Source of the DNA: Pseudoxanthomonas sacheonensis
Lineage (GTDB): Bacteria; Pseudomonadota; Gammaproteobacteria; Xanthomonadales; Xanthomonadaceae
Reading direction: 5' to 3'
Assembly (NCBI RefSeq): GCF_010093305.1
Contig: NZ_PDWS01000001.1
Coordinates: 186,001 to 250,000 of the forward strand
Length of the DNA stretch: 64,000 bases
Under the pieces are notes generated by a model. The model made no database searches and had not been told where the DNA came from. It saw only the letters and a program-made list of their open reading frames with translations. The position numbers and the translations under genes were made by a program. Of this stretch, positions 9,041 to 19,222 are shown in pieces; position 1 is the first letter of the stretch; each line of letters begins with the position of its first letter.

Positions 9041-9718
9041 GTGCGAATCCTGGTTATCGAAGACAACAGCGACATCGCGGCGAATCTCGGGGACTATCTC
9101 GAAGACCGCGGCCACACCGTGGATTTCGCGGCCGACGGCGTGACCGGCCTGCACTTGGCGGTCGTGCATGACTTCGATGCCATCGTGCTGGACCTCAACC
9201 TTCCAGGCATGGATGGCCTGGAAGTCTGCCGCAAGCTGCGCAACGAGGCGCGCAAGCAGACGCCCATACTCATGCTCACCGCGCGCGATACGCTGGACAA
9301 CAAACTGGCCGGTTTCGATTCGGGCGCCGACGACTATCTGATCAAGCCGTTCGCGTTGCAGGAAGTCGAGGTCCGCCTGAATGCGTTGTCGCGCCGCGGC
9401 AAGGGCGTGCAGACGCGCGTGCTGGAGGTGGGCGAGCTGGAATACAACCTGGACACGCTGGAAGTGCGCCGCCAGGGCAAGCTGCTGCAGCTTAATCCCA
9501 CCGCGCTGAAGATCCTGCAGGCGTTGATGGAAGCCTCGCCTGCGGTGGTCACCCGCCAGGAGCTGGAAACCCGCGTGTGGGGCGAAGAGCTGCCGGATTC
9601 GGATTCGCTACGCGTGCACATCCACGGCCTGCGCGCGGTGGTCGATAAGCCGTTCGATACGCCGTTCATCCAGACCCGGCATGGCATTGGTTACCGGATA
9701 GCCGCGCCGGATGCCTGA
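9041..9718 (+). CDS. OmpR-family response regulator
   Basis: 225 residues. Receiver domain residues 1-115 with the acidic pair E7/D8, phosphoacceptor D51 (IVLDLNLPGMDG), the conserved Thr in MLTARD and the Lys in YLIKPF. The C-terminal winged helix (about 125-222) contains LNPTALKILQALMEAS and the recognition end DSDSLRVHIHGLRAVVDKP with the RTRHGIGYR-like hairpin (QTRHGIGYRI). The start is GTG at 9041, which matches the usual MRILVIED beginning; the Shine-Dalgarno is weak. The gene overlaps the kinase gene by 8 bp. Its regulon is unknown; neighbouring envelope proteins suggest an envelope signal. Confidence 0.93.
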   Translation: MRILVIEDNSDIAANLGDYLEDRGHTVDFAADGVTGLHLAVVHDFDAIVLDLNLPGMDGLEVCRKLRNEARKQTPILMLTARDTLDNKLAGFDSGADDYLIKPFALQEVEVRLNALSRRGKGVQTRVLEVGELEYNLDTLEVRRQGKLLQLNPTALKILQALMEASPAVVTRQELETRVWGEELPDSDSLRVHIHGLRAVVDKPFDTPFIQTRHGIGYRIAAPDA

Positions 9719-11039
9719 AACAACAGAGACTTCAACACGGCGGCGGCCGGCACGATTCAGGCGCCGGCTTCGCAGCCGCATCATTCTATCGTTCGTGCTG
9801 CTAGGCTTCGGGCTGACTGCCCTGTTTGCATTCGCCACCAACTGGACCCGTACGAGGGTCGAGAGCCAGTTGGTGGAAGATCTGATGAGCCGCAACATTG
9901 ATCAGTTTGCGAAGCAGTTTCAACGCGACCCCGGAAACCCTCAGTTTGCAGTTGATCAGATTAGGGCCTTCGTTTACACGCCGGACAAATTTGAATCCGT
10001 ACGCAAGAACAAACAGGAGTGGTATGCCCTCAATGATGGTATCCACAGTTTGATAGGAGCCGACGAGCAAGGTAAGCCGTTTGCTTACAAGTTGGCAGTG
10101 CGTAAAACCCCATCTGCTTGGTTCTTTCTGGCTTATGACACCAGTGAGTCGATTCGGGGCGAACAGCAGTTCAATCGAGCCATCTATCTGTCGGTAATAT
10201 TTTTCACGCTGCTCTCCTTGGTGGTCGGTTGGTGGGCGGCATCAAGGGTCATGAGTCCGGTTTCCGAACTCGCTGCGCGCCTTCGCTCCTATCGTGGCAG
10301 CAGCAATCCCAAGCCATTGGCTGCCCATTTCCCCGAAGACGAGGTGGGCGAACTGGCCAAGGCGCTCGACGACTACTCCGCACGTCTTACCGAAGTAGTG
10401 CAGCGCGACCGAGAATTCAACGCCGACGTCAGCCACGAGTTGCGCACGCCACTGGCAGTGATACGCGGTGCGACCGAATTGCTGCTGGCCCGACCCGGGT
10501 TGGATGAAAAAGTGCAGCAACGGCTCTATCGCATCCAGCGCGCGGAACAGCAATGCACCGACCTGATCGGATCGCTGCTGCTGCTGTCGCGCAACGAGCG
10601 CGGACAGGGCAACACGCTGGTGGCGCGCGTCGCCGAACAATTGCTGGATGCGCACCGTGCGCAATTGGGAAACAAGCCCTTGACTCTGCGCATGGAAGGC
10701 GAGAGCGGATTGACCGTAGATGCGCCCGAATCGGCAGTTTCAGTGGCGCTTGGCAACCTGATCGGCAATGCGGTGAAGTACACGCTGGAGGGCGACGTGG
10801 TGGTGCGGCTGCTGGCCGACAGCGTGGAAGTCATCGATTCCGGTCCGGGACTGAGCCCTGAAGACGCAGCCCGCCTGTTCGAACGCGGGTATCGCGGCAC
10901 CCATGCCGGTCATTCGCAGGGTGGCGGCATCGGTCTGTCCATCGTCAGCCGTCTTTGCGAGCTTTACGGCTGGCAAGTGGGCGTACGGCCGGGCGAAACA
11001 CGTGGCGTGGTCGCCACGTTGAAGTTCACCGCTGCTTGA
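9711..11039 (+). CDS. Sensor histidine kinase
   Basis: 442 residues. A basic N-terminus precedes TM1 (about 24-43), a periplasmic sensor of about 114 residues (44-157) and TM2 (158-177), followed by a HAMP-like linker. The dimerisation domain carries the phosphorylated histidine H242 in DVSHELRTPL. The ATPase domain has the N box (GNLIGNAVKYT), G1 box (DSGPGLSP) and G2 box (GGGIGLSIVSRLC). It overlaps the response-regulator stop by 8 bp, so the two form a pair. The periplasmic domain is not one I recognise. The first 20 residues are unusually Arg-rich. Confidence 0.93.
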   Translation: MPETTETSTRRRPARFRRRLRSRIILSFVLLGFGLTALFAFATNWTRTRVESQLVEDLMSRNIDQFAKQFQRDPGNPQFAVDQIRAFVYTPDKFESVRKNKQEWYALNDGIHSLIGADEQGKPFAYKLAVRKTPSAWFFLAYDTSESIRGEQQFNRAIYLSVIFFTLLSLVVGWWAASRVMSPVSELAARLRSYRGSSNPKPLAAHFPEDEVGELAKALDDYSARLTEVVQRDREFNADVSHELRTPLAVIRGATELLLARPGLDEKVQQRLYRIQRAEQQCTDLIGSLLLLSRNERGQGNTLVARVAEQLLDAHRAQLGNKPLTLRMEGESGLTVDAPESAVSVALGNLIGNAVKYTLEGDVVVRLLADSVEVIDSGPGLSPEDAARLFERGYRGTHAGHSQGGGIGLSIVSRLCELYGWQVGVRPGETRGVVATLKFTAA

Positions 11040-11043
11040 CTCT

Positions 11044-11118
11044 CCTTGTAGAGCCGAGCTTGCTCGGCTGCTTTGTGCGCGAATGAAAGCAGCCGAGCAA
11101 GCTCGGCTCTGCAAGGAT
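11044..11118. repeat. Extragenic inverted repeat, family E
   Basis: Inverted arms of about 27 bp (TTGTAGAGCCGAGCTTGCTC and its complement ending at 11118) around a 20 bp centre. It begins five bases after the kinase stop codon. The whole gap 11040-11381 contains only this element, the family A element that follows, and unremarkable sequence between. Confidence 0.8.
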
Positions 11119-11234
11119 ATCGCCAGGAATTGAACTCACGGTCTTGGCGCGGAGCTTGTCTGAGCGCTCTTGGCGGCAATCTGGAGTTGCCGGGAAACGT
11201 CGATCCAGCAGCACAAGATCCTGCCCGACGAGTC

Positions 11235-11318
11235 GTGGGAGCGGCGTCCCGCCGCGAGCTCTTGTTCTGCTTTTCTGGCTGCAAGAAAGCAAAGCTCGCG
11301 GCGGGACGCCGCTCCCGC
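11235..11318. repeat. Extragenic inverted repeat, family A, copy 1
   Basis: Arms GGGAGCGGCGTCCCGCCGCG and its complement, with a variable centre. The same arms recur at 44458-44548 and 57307-57388, so this is a dispersed REP/REPIN-like element. Confidence 0.85.
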
Positions 11319-11381
11319 GGTTGGGCCGCCATTGGAACTTTGAACAGTGCGCGGGGAAAGTCCAGCGCTACAGCGAGACGA

Positions 11382-12293
11382 TCACAGGTAATCCAGCCAC
11401 CCGTGCTTGTCCTCGGTACGCCCTTCGAACAAACCGAAGAACAGATCCTGGATCTTCTTGGTCACCGGACCGGGCTTGCCATCGCCGACCGGCTTGCCGT
11501 CTACCGAGCGCAGCGGCGTGATTTCGGCCGCGGTGCCGCACATCAGCAACTCGTCGCACAGGTACAGATATTCGCGCGGAAGATCGCGTTCGACCACTTC
11601 GATACCGTTGTCGCGGGCCAGGCGGATGATCGAATTGCGGGTGATGCCCGCAAGCAACGAAGCGCTGGCGGGCGTGGTGTGCAGCGCGCCCTCGAACACC
11701 AGGAACAGGTTCTCGCCCGCGCCTTCGCTCAGCAAGCCGGTGGAAGCCAGCGCGATGCCTTCGCCATAACCGTGCCGGCGCGCCTCGCGCGTGACCAGTT
11801 GGCCCGAAAGATAATTGCCGCCGGCCTTCGCGCCCGCCGGCAGGGTATTGGGCGCGAAGCGCTGCCAGCTCGACACGCAGGCGTCGATGCCTTTCTCCAT
11901 GCCGTCCTCACCCAGGTAGCGGCCGAATTCCATCGCCGCCACCGCCACGTCGATCGGCGTATCCGCCGCGATGCCGACCCCGCCGTAGCCGCGGAACACG
12001 ATGGGACGCAGGTAAGCCTTGCTCAAGCCATTGACCTTGACGATTTCGCGGCACGCCTGGTTGATCTCTTCCAGCGTGTAGGGAATATCGATGTCGTAGA
12101 TCTTCGCCGACTGGAACAACCGCTTGTTATGGTCGTTGAGGCGGAAGATCGCGGTACCTTTCGGCGTCTCGTAGGCGCGGATGCCTTCGAACACGGACGA
12201 GCCGTAGTGGATGGCATGCGCCATCACGTGCGTGGTGGCTTCGGCCCAGGGCTTGATGACGCCGTTGTGCCAGATTTTGTCGGGGAATTTCAT
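11382..12293 (-). CDS. ilvE: Branched-chain amino acid aminotransferase
   Basis: 303 residues, fold-type IV PLP enzyme interconverting Leu, Ile and Val with their 2-oxo acids. The N-terminus (MKFPDKIWHNGVIKPW) and the HYGSSVFEGIRAY segment are typical. The catalytic lysine is K156 (LPAGAKAGGNYLSG), and the PLP phosphate-binding part is GITRNSIIRLARDNGI. The C-terminal CGTAAEITPLRSVDG motif matches BCAT class I. The ATG at 12293 follows a good AGGAG (CAACAGGAGCCCCCGC). It stands alone on the minus strand between repeats. D-amino-acid and aminodeoxychorismate relatives are less likely given the length and motifs. Confidence 0.95.
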   Translation of the reverse strand: MKFPDKIWHNGVIKPWAEATTHVMAHAIHYGSSVFEGIRAYETPKGTAIFRLNDHNKRLFQSAKIYDIDIPYTLEEINQACREIVKVNGLSKAYLRPIVFRGYGGVGIAADTPIDVAVAAMEFGRYLGEDGMEKGIDACVSSWQRFAPNTLPAGAKAGGNYLSGQLVTREARRHGYGEGIALASTGLLSEGAGENLFLVFEGALHTTPASASLLAGITRNSIIRLARDNGIEVVERDLPREYLYLCDELLMCGTAAEITPLRSVDGKPVGDGKPGPVTKKIQDLFFGLFEGRTEDKHGWLDYL

Positions 12294-12341
12294 GCGGGGG
12301 CTCCTGTTGGCTCCTCCTATTCTGCCAGCTGCAGCCGCCTT

Positions 12342-12421
12342 TGTAGGAGCGGGCCCTGCCCGCGACGCTTTTGGCGCAATGCATGTGCCCAAAAGCGTCG
12401 CGGGCAGGGCCCGCTCCTACA
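12342..12421. repeat. Extragenic inverted repeat, family B, copy 1
   Basis: Arms TGTAGGAGCGGGCCCTGCCC and its complement surround a short centre. The right arm overlaps the end of the adjacent minus-strand gene, whose TAG stop (12417-12419) is the TAG of the repeat. A second copy is at 21131-21200. Confidence 0.88.
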
Positions 12422-13007
12422 GGCTGATCCAGAAGCAGTTGTAGCTGCGGTGCAGGCCGAATACCGTGCGCGAGGGGGTGCTGCCGTTCTTCAAGGTCTG
12501 CTCCAGCCGCAGACCGATCGGGCGCCGCGGCGCCGCTGTCTGGGGATAGTAGCCGTCGCTGTTGTCGTCGATCACCACCCCGTCTGCATCGACGATGGGC
12601 GGCGGCTGGGGGCGCACCGGTACGATGTCCACCAGCGGACGATCGACGACGGCCTGCAGCTTGTCGAGAATGCTGTTGGCCGCCGCATTGGAAACGCCAG
12701 TCCATTGATACACGCTGGCCAGGCGATTGACGTCCTTGTTCTCCACTGCCGAGGTGATCTGATAGACCAGATCGCTCAGCGTCCGTGAACAACCCGCACG
12801 GTAGATGCCTCCCGACCCGCTTGAGCTGCCAGGCGTGACCTGCGGCAACCGGTCCATGGCCCCGATATCCTCGCAACGCTTGTCGGTATAGACGGTCTCG
12901 CCGCTCATGGTGGTGCAGCGTTGTACTTTCTGCGCGAATGCCGGTGTCGCCGCGCCATACAACAGGGCAGCACCGGACAATGAAACCGTGAGCAAGAGCG
13001 AACGCAT
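12417..13007 (-). CDS. Exported protein with a DUF4124-like N-terminal motif
   Basis: 196 residues from the ATG at 13007; an upstream GTG would add 15 residues before the signal peptide. The signal peptide (MRSLLLTVSLSGAALLYG, cleavage near AFAQK) is followed by QRCTTMSGETVYTDKRCED, the two-cysteine segment common in small xanthomonad exported proteins of DUF4124 type. The rest has a helical middle (NRLASVYQWTGVSNAAANSI) and a Pro-rich stretch (VPVRPQPPPIVD), ending SYNCFWISL. The stop codon falls inside a family B palindrome, so the original C-terminus may have been altered by the repeat. Function unknown. Confidence 0.75.
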   Translation of the reverse strand: MRSLLLTVSLSGAALLYGAATPAFAQKVQRCTTMSGETVYTDKRCEDIGAMDRLPQVTPGSSSGSGGIYRAGCSRTLSDLVYQITSAVENKDVNRLASVYQWTGVSNAAANSILDKLQAVVDRPLVDIVPVRPQPPPIVDADGVVIDDNSDGYYPQTAAPRRPIGLRLEQTLKNGSTPSRTVFGLHRSYNCFWISL

Positions 13008-13064
13008 CGGCGTGCAGCCTAACCCGTCGCCATCGGGCGAGGGAAGCACCACCTTTGCGTCGGT

Positions 13065-13892
13065 TCAGTCGAGCCGGCTCAATACCGATTGCGTGGGCTT
13101 GGCCAGGTTGAGTGTGTAGAAATGCAGCGCCGGGGCGCCGCCGGCGATCAGGCGCTGGCACAGGCCAGCGACCACATCGGCGCCGAACTCGCGGATGCTG
13201 TCCGCGTCATCGCCCAGGGCCTGCATGCGCTTGCCGATCCAGCGCGGTATTTCCGCGCCGCAGGCCTCGGAGAAGCGCTTGAGCTGGGTGTAGTTGGAGA
13301 TGGGCATGATTCCTGGAATGATCGGAATCTGCACGCCCAGCTTGCGCACGGCATCGACGAAGTGGAAATAGGCGTCGGCGTTGTAGAAATACTGGGTGAT
13401 GGCGCCATCGGCGCCGGCGTCGACCTTGGCCTTGAAGTGCTTCAGGTCGGTCAGCGCGTCGTCGGACTGGGGATGGGTTTCCGGATAGGCGCCCACTTCG
13501 ATATGGAAGGCGTCGCCATGCTCGGCACGGATGAACTGGATGAGTTCGGAGGCGTAGCGCAAGTCGCCTGGATGGCCCATGCCCGAGGGCAGGTCGCCGC
13601 GCAGCGCGACGATGCGCTTGCAGCCCAGGGCGCGGTAGAGACGCAGCAATTCGCGGATTTCCTCGCGGCTGCCGCCGACGCAGGAAAGATGCGGCGCGGC
13701 ATCGAAGCCGTGGGTCTGGTTGAGATGGCGGACGGTTTCGGAGGTGTAGCTGAGCGTGGAGCCGCCGGCGCCGAAGGTGCAGGAAACGTATTCCGGCGAA
13801 TACGCTTTGAGTTTTTCCGCAGTACGGTCCAACTGCGAACGTTGTTCGTCGGTCTTGGGCGGATAGAACTCGAAGGAAACGGGTGTGCGCAT
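13065..13892 (-). CDS. metF: Methylenetetrahydrofolate reductase
   Basis: 275-residue FAD-dependent TIM-barrel enzyme reducing 5,10-methylene-THF to 5-methyl-THF for methionine synthesis. Family segments: VSFEFYPPKTDEQ at the start, the VSCTFGAGGSTLSYT segment, KRIVALRGDLPSGM (folate/FAD site), FHIEVGAYPETHPQ, and the conserved GADGAITQYFYNADAYFHF. MRTPVSFEF at 13892 is the family start; the longer frame runs into the family G palindrome. It lies 205 bp downstream of ahcY on the same strand, probably within the SAH-riboswitch transcript unless the intervening palindrome interrupts it. Confidence 0.95.
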   Translation of the reverse strand: MRTPVSFEFYPPKTDEQRSQLDRTAEKLKAYSPEYVSCTFGAGGSTLSYTSETVRHLNQTHGFDAAPHLSCVGGSREEIRELLRLYRALGCKRIVALRGDLPSGMGHPGDLRYASELIQFIRAEHGDAFHIEVGAYPETHPQSDDALTDLKHFKAKVDAGADGAITQYFYNADAYFHFVDAVRKLGVQIPIIPGIMPISNYTQLKRFSEACGAEIPRWIGKRMQALGDDADSIREFGADVVAGLCQRLIAGGAPALHFYTLNLAKPTQSVLSRLD

Positions 13893-13940
13893 TGGCCAGG
13901 TCCGCGTGCGTGCAGTCGGGAGTCGCTCCCAGAACGAATC

Positions 13941-14027
13941 GTCATCCCCGCGAAGGCGGGGACCCAGCGACTTTCCCATTTCGCCGAAGAGCAAAGTCCC
14001 TGGGTTCCCGCCTTCGCGGGAATGACG
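13941..14027. repeat. Extragenic inverted repeat, family G, between ahcY and metF
   Basis: Arms GTCATCCCCGCGAAGGCGGG and a near complement (CCCGCCTTCGCGGGAATGAC) enclose CAGCGACTTT...AAAGTCCCTG. A diverged half copy lies at 18697-18722. It sits inside the presumed ahcY-metF transcript and could protect the mRNA end or lower metF expression. Confidence 0.8.
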
Positions 14028-14097
14028 GCCGAAAAATTACGCTTGAACAAAGACGGCAAAAAACAGGGCGGCGAACCGGAGAACGCCGCCCCTTCGA

Positions 14098-15528
<1,431 letters not shown>

Positions 15529-15570
15529 GGCATTGCTCCGGGTTCTTGCGATTTGGATCGCATGTTATCC

Positions 15571-15642
15571 GGGCGCCGTTGCAGGAACATTCCACCGAGC
15601 CTGGCCGGACTCCAGTGGTCTCGGTCGCAGCGCCCCTCGGCG
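15571..15642 (-). promoter_or_regulatory. S-adenosylhomocysteine (SAH) riboswitch
   Basis: Read on the minus strand this leader contains the conserved core in order: CCGAGGGGCGCTGCGAC, then GGCCAGGCTCGG, then CAACGGCGCCC. The GGGCGC/GCGCCC pairing forms the closing helix and CCGAG/CTCGG the pseudoknot helix known for SAH riboswitches, which turn on downstream genes when SAH accumulates. It ends about 40 bases before the ahcY ATG, the classical position. A -10 element TATAAT lies immediately upstream (15653-15658, minus strand). Confidence 0.93.
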
Positions 15643-15652
15643 AAGGCCGGGT

Positions 15653-15658
15653 ATTATA
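15653..15658 (-). promoter_or_regulatory. -10 element of the ahcY-metF promoter
   Basis: Perfect TATAAT on the minus strand. It would start transcription about 7 bases downstream, right at the riboswitch 5' edge. No convincing -35 hexamer is visible, so activation or a weak -35 is possible. Confidence 0.65.
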
Positions 15659-15659
15659 T

Positions 15660-15926
15660 CTCTCATTCGCGATGAAAGGATATACGGGGAGATGCGGCGG
15701 TGTCCGGCCATGACCCAAGGCGGTTGCCCGGTCAGGTCAGCCCGGCGGACACCGTCGCCGAATGGCAGGTTCCCGTAGGGGATATCTGGGTGACTCGGAA
15801 GAGACACGCTAGCGCCCATTCTGCTGTCCTGGGACAAGCGGCCGCCCCCGATGCCGCATTGCACAAAACGCCCGCGGCTTCGGTTAGGCTTCGGCCTCCC
15901 ACCTGCTTTGCGAGACGCAATTGCTG
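15660..15926. other. Gene-free divergent spacer between ahcY and ppc
   Basis: About 270 bp without a supportable gene. A possible ppc promoter begins with TTGCAC near 15856, but the -10 match is poor. I see no repeat and no operator-like palindrome. Confidence 0.5.
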
Positions 15927-18635
15927 ATGAACGACCCACGCAGCCTCGAATTCGCCGCTCCCGACCTGCCGTTGCGCGACGACGTGCGGCGCCTGGGTGC
16001 GTTGGTAGGCGACATGCTGGCCGAACAGGTGTCTCCGCAATTCCTGCAGGAAGTGGAAAAGGTCCGCACCACCGCCATCGCCCGGCGCCAGGGCGACGAG
16101 CCGCCCGCATCGCTGGCGGGGTTGCTGGCCGGGCTGGAGCCGCATCGCGCCGAGGCGCTGATCCGCGCCTTCAGCGCCTATTTCCAGGTGGTCAACATCG
16201 CCGAGCGCGTGCATCGCATCCGCCGCCGCCGCGATTACCAGCGTGCCGGCAGCGCGCCGCAGCCCGATGGCCTGCACGATGCGCTGATCAAACTGAAAGC
16301 GCAGGGCGTGACCTTGGAGGAACTGGCCGAGTGGTTGCCCCGCGTCGACATCGAACCGGTGTTCACCGCCCACCCGACCGAAGCGGTGCGCCGCGCGCTG
16401 CTTGAGAAGGAGCAGCTGATGGTCGCCAGTCTGATCAACGACCTGGACGGCCAGCGCACGCCGGGCGAGCGCGCCACCGATATCGCGCGTTTCCGCATGG
16501 CGTTGACTTCGTCGTGGCAGACCGCCGATTCCTCTCCGGTGCGTCCGGGTGTGGAAGACGAGCGCGAGCATGTCGGCTTCTATGTCACCAACGTTCTGTA
16601 CCGGGTCATGCCGGTGTTGTACGAAACCCTGGAGACTTCGCTGCTCGAGACCTTCGGCAAGGCCATCGATGTGCCGCGGCTGCTGCGCTTCGGCACCTGG
16701 GTGGGCGGCGACATGGACGGCAATCCCAATGTCGACGGGAGCACCATCGCGGCGACCCTGCGCGCGCAGCGCCGTTCCGTGCTGCAGTTGTACCTGAAGG
16801 AGCTGCGCCAGCTGACCACGCTCCTGAGCCAGTCCAAGGACATGGTCGGCGTATCGCCCGACGTCGAAGCGCAGGTCGAACGTTACCGTGCATTGCTGCC
16901 GCAGGCGGCCGCGCGCTCCAAGCCGCGCCATGCCGACCAGCCTTACCGCCTGCTCAACGATCTGATGCGCGCGCGCCTGCAAGCTACCCTGGAGGATGCG
17001 CCCGAAGGCTATTCGACGCCGCGCGAATTCGCCGACGACGTCGACCTGATCCTGCACAGCCTGGAACAGAACCGCGGCGTGCATGCCGGCTGGTTCGCGG
17101 TGCGCCGGCTGGCTTGGCGAGTGCGCAGTTTCGGCTTTCACCTGGCGCGGTTGGACGTACGCCAGGAATCCAGCGTGCATGCGCGCGCCGTCGCCGCCGC
17201 GTTGAAAGACGAGGGCTGGGAGTCGCGCGACGCAGTGGAAAGAGGAACCCTGCTGGGACCGTATGCGAGCGGCGAAACGCCGTTGCCGCACAACGACGAC
17301 GAGATCGGCCTGCGTATGGATGCGGTGTTCGCCGCGCTCGCCGAAGCGCGGCGGCTGCACGGCACCGATGCGCTGGGCGCCTACATCATCAGCATGGCCC
17401 ACAACCGGGCCGACGTACTGACGGTGCTCGCATTGGCGCGGCGTGGCGGGCTGGTGGACGAGAACGGGAACGTTCCGCTCGATATCGCTCCGCTGTTCGA
17501 AACGGTCGACGACCTTCAGCATGGCCCGGACACCCTGCGCGACCTGCTAGCCGATCCGGTCTACCGCACCCACCTTGAGGCGCGCGACAACGTGCAGATG
17601 GTGATGCTGGGCTATTCGGACAGCGGCAAGGACGGCGGTATCGCCGCTTCGCGCTGGGGACTGCAGCGCGGACAGGTGGAACTGCTGCAGGCGGCCAAAG
17701 AATTGGGCATCAAGCTGACCTTCTTCCACGGCCGCGGCGGCTCCATCAGCCGCGGCGGCGGCAAGACCACGCGCGCCGTGGACGCGTCGCCGCGCGGCAG
17801 CGTGGACGGCCGTCTGCGCGTGACCGAGCAGGGCGAGGTGATCCACCGCAAATACGGCATCCGCGCGCTGGCGCTGCGTTCGCTGGAACAGGCGACCGGC
17901 GCGGTGCTGGTGTCCAGCCTGCGTCCGCGTCCGCTGGAACCGCGCGAAGCGAAGTGGCGCGAAGCGATGGATACGGTGGCCATGGAAAGCACGCGGGCGT
18001 ACCGCGGTTTCGTGGATGCGCCGAAGTTCATGGACTATTTCCGCAACGCCACGCCGATCGACGTGATCGAACGCATGACGCTTGGGTCGCGTCCTTCCCG
18101 ACGCCTGGGCGAGGATGCGGCGTTGACCAATCTGCGCGCGATTCCGTGGGTGTTCGCCTGGAGCCAGTCGCGCGCGGTGATTCCGGGCTGGTTCGGGGTG
18201 GGCAGCGGGCTGCAGGCGGTGATCAAGGCCGGCGGTGAGGAGACACTGCGCGAGATGGCGCGCGATTGGCCGTTCTTCAAGACGTTCCTGGACGACATTT
18301 CCATGGTGCTGGCCAAGGGCGATCTGAGCATCGCGGCGATGTTCTCGCGCATGGCGGGTCCGTTGCACGACGAGTTCTTCCCGTTGATCGAACGCGAGCT
18401 GGCGTTGACCAAGAAGTGGGTGCTGCGGCTCAACGACAACGAGTGGCTGCTGCAGAACGACCAGCGCCTGGCGCTGTCGATCCGCTTGCGCAATCCTTAT
18501 GTGGATCCGATCAGTGTGCTGCAGGTGGACCTGTTGAAGCGCTGGCGCGAAAGCGGGCGCAACGACGATGCGTTGCTGCGGGTGCTGGTGGCGAGCGTGA
18601 ATGGCGTGTCGCAGGGTGTGCAGAATACGGGCTAG
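15927..18635 (+). CDS. ppc: Phosphoenolpyruvate carboxylase
   Basis: 902 residues from the ATG at 15927 (an in-frame TTG lies two codons earlier). The enzyme carboxylates PEP to oxaloacetate to refill the TCA cycle. Signatures: VFTAHPTE with catalytic H149, [18 protein letters not shown], the second signature [14 protein letters not shown], the glycine-rich [14 protein letters not shown] loop, and a C-terminus ending QGVQNTG, which matches the conserved QNTG tail that carries allosteric function. The gene stands alone, divergent from ahcY and convergent with uup. No good Shine-Dalgarno is visible. Confidence 0.96.
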   Translation: MNDPRSLEFAAPDLPLRDDVRRLGALVGDMLAEQVSPQFLQEVEKVRTTAIARRQGDEPPASLAGLLAGLEPHRAEALIRAFSAYFQVVNIAERVHRIRRRRDYQRAGSAPQPDGLHDALIKLKAQGVTLEELAEWLPRVDIEPVFTAHPTEAVRRALLEKEQLMVASLINDLDGQRTPGERATDIARFRMALTSSWQTADSSPVRPGVEDEREHVGFYVTNVLYRVMPVLYETLETSLLETFGKAIDVPRLLRFGTWVGGDMDGNPNVDGSTIAATLRAQRRSVLQLYLKELRQLTTLLSQSKDMVGVSPDVEAQVERYRALLPQAAARSKPRHADQPYRLLNDLMRARLQATLEDAPEGYSTPREFADDVDLILHSLEQNRGVHAGWFAVRRLAWRVRSFGFHLARLDVRQESSVHARAVAAALKDEGWESRDAVERGTLLGPYASGETPLPHNDDEIGLRMDAVFAALAEARRLHGTDALGAYIISMAHNRADVLTVLALARRGGLVDENGNVPLDIAPLFETVDDLQHGPDTLRDLLADPVYRTHLEARDNVQMVMLGYSDSGKDGGIAASRWGLQRGQVELLQAAKELGIKLTFFHGRGGSISRGGGKTTRAVDASPRGSVDGRLRVTEQGEVIHRKYGIRALALRSLEQATGAVLVSSLRPRPLEPREAKWREAMDTVAMESTRAYRGFVDAPKFMDYFRNATPIDVIERMTLGSRPSRRLGEDAALTNLRAIPWVFAWSQSRAVIPGWFGVGSGLQAVIKAGGEETLREMARDWPFFKTFLDDISMVLAKGDLSIAAMFSRMAGPLHDEFFPLIERELALTKKWVLRLNDNEWLLQNDQRLALSIRLRNPYVDPISVLQVDLLKRWRESGRNDDALLRVLVASVNGVSQGVQNTG

Positions 18636-18696
18636 CGTCACTACCGGCATACGTCGATGTACTGCCGTGCAGAACAGGCTCGGGATACCGTCAGTC

Positions 18697-18722
18697 GTCA
18701 TCCCAGCGCAAGCTGGGATCCA
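18697..18722. repeat. Half copy of family G palindrome
   Basis: GTCATCCCAGCGCAAGCTGGGATCC is a small palindrome related in sequence to the family G arm. It lies just after ppc. Confidence 0.5.
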
Positions 18723-18762
18723 TTTTGATCTTGATTTTGCACCTGCTTCTGCATTTGCTTCT

Positions 18763-18818
18763 GCCTCCTCCCTTGCGCGCAGCGCAGGGGAGGATTGAGG
18801 AGGGGTGTTCTTGATCTT
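18763..18818. repeat. Family I repeat, copy 1
   Basis: CTCCTCCCTTGCGC / GCAGGGGAGGATTGAGGAGGGG followed by GTTCTTGATCTTG. The same order (CCCTCCCTTGCG..., CAGGGGAGGGTTGGGGAGGGG, TTGCTCTTGATCTTG) recurs at 57886-57970. Confidence 0.7.
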
Positions 18819-18843
18819 GCTTTGTTTTTTTATTTTTACTTCG

Positions 18844-19142
18844 AAGCAAAAGCGTTTCGCGTTTTGCGCGAGTCACCCTTCGACAAGCTCAGGGCATGCT
18901 TTTCTTTGAACGGCAAAGAAAAGTAACCAAAAGAAAGCCGCCCCCGTATCAAGTACGGGGCAGGCTCTACGTCGCGCCCGGCGATGAAGCCGCCGGGTCC
19001 GCAAGCAGGCCGGGAATTTCCGTAAGACACATCCCTGTATCAAGTACAGGGCAGGCTCTGTGTCTACGGAAACGGCGCACATCCTTGTGCGCCGCCCTTG
19101 CGGGGTTTATCCCGGCCTGCTTGCCGCGTCTCACGGGGTTTG
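18844..19142 (+). repeat. Long multi-hairpin repeat element, copy L1 (with nested palindromes)
   Basis: About 299 bp, homologous to L2 (50504-50731) and L3 (62294-62518). Order of conserved parts: AAAGCGTTTCGCG, the perfect hairpin CTTTTCTTTG/CAAAGAAAAG, GTAACCAAAAGAAAGCCGCC, hairpin CCCGGCG/CGCCGGG, CCGTA-GACACA/TGTGTC-TACGG, CGGCGCACA/TGTGCGCCG, and TTGCCGCGTCTCACGGGG. L1 is longer because short segments are inserted after GAGTCAC, after GCCGCCC and inside the GACACA hairpin loop; two inserts share ATCAAGTAC and GGCAGGCTCT. The element fills most of the 587 bp gap between convergent ppc and uup. The rest of that gap holds only the family G and I pieces and featureless sequence. Confidence 0.88.
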
Positions 19143-19222
19143 GTGCAGGATCAAAGGCAAAAGCAGAAGCAGCGCACTGTCAGCCGCAAGTGCGCATCGT
19201 GCGCCCCTACGCCAGTGCGTGA

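Noticed and set aside
18896-19222. Short frames across the L elements (translations with QRKVTKRK / FAVQRK)
   Set aside because: They occur in repeats whose variation is compensatory at hairpins and includes indels that break frames, so coding is unlikely.
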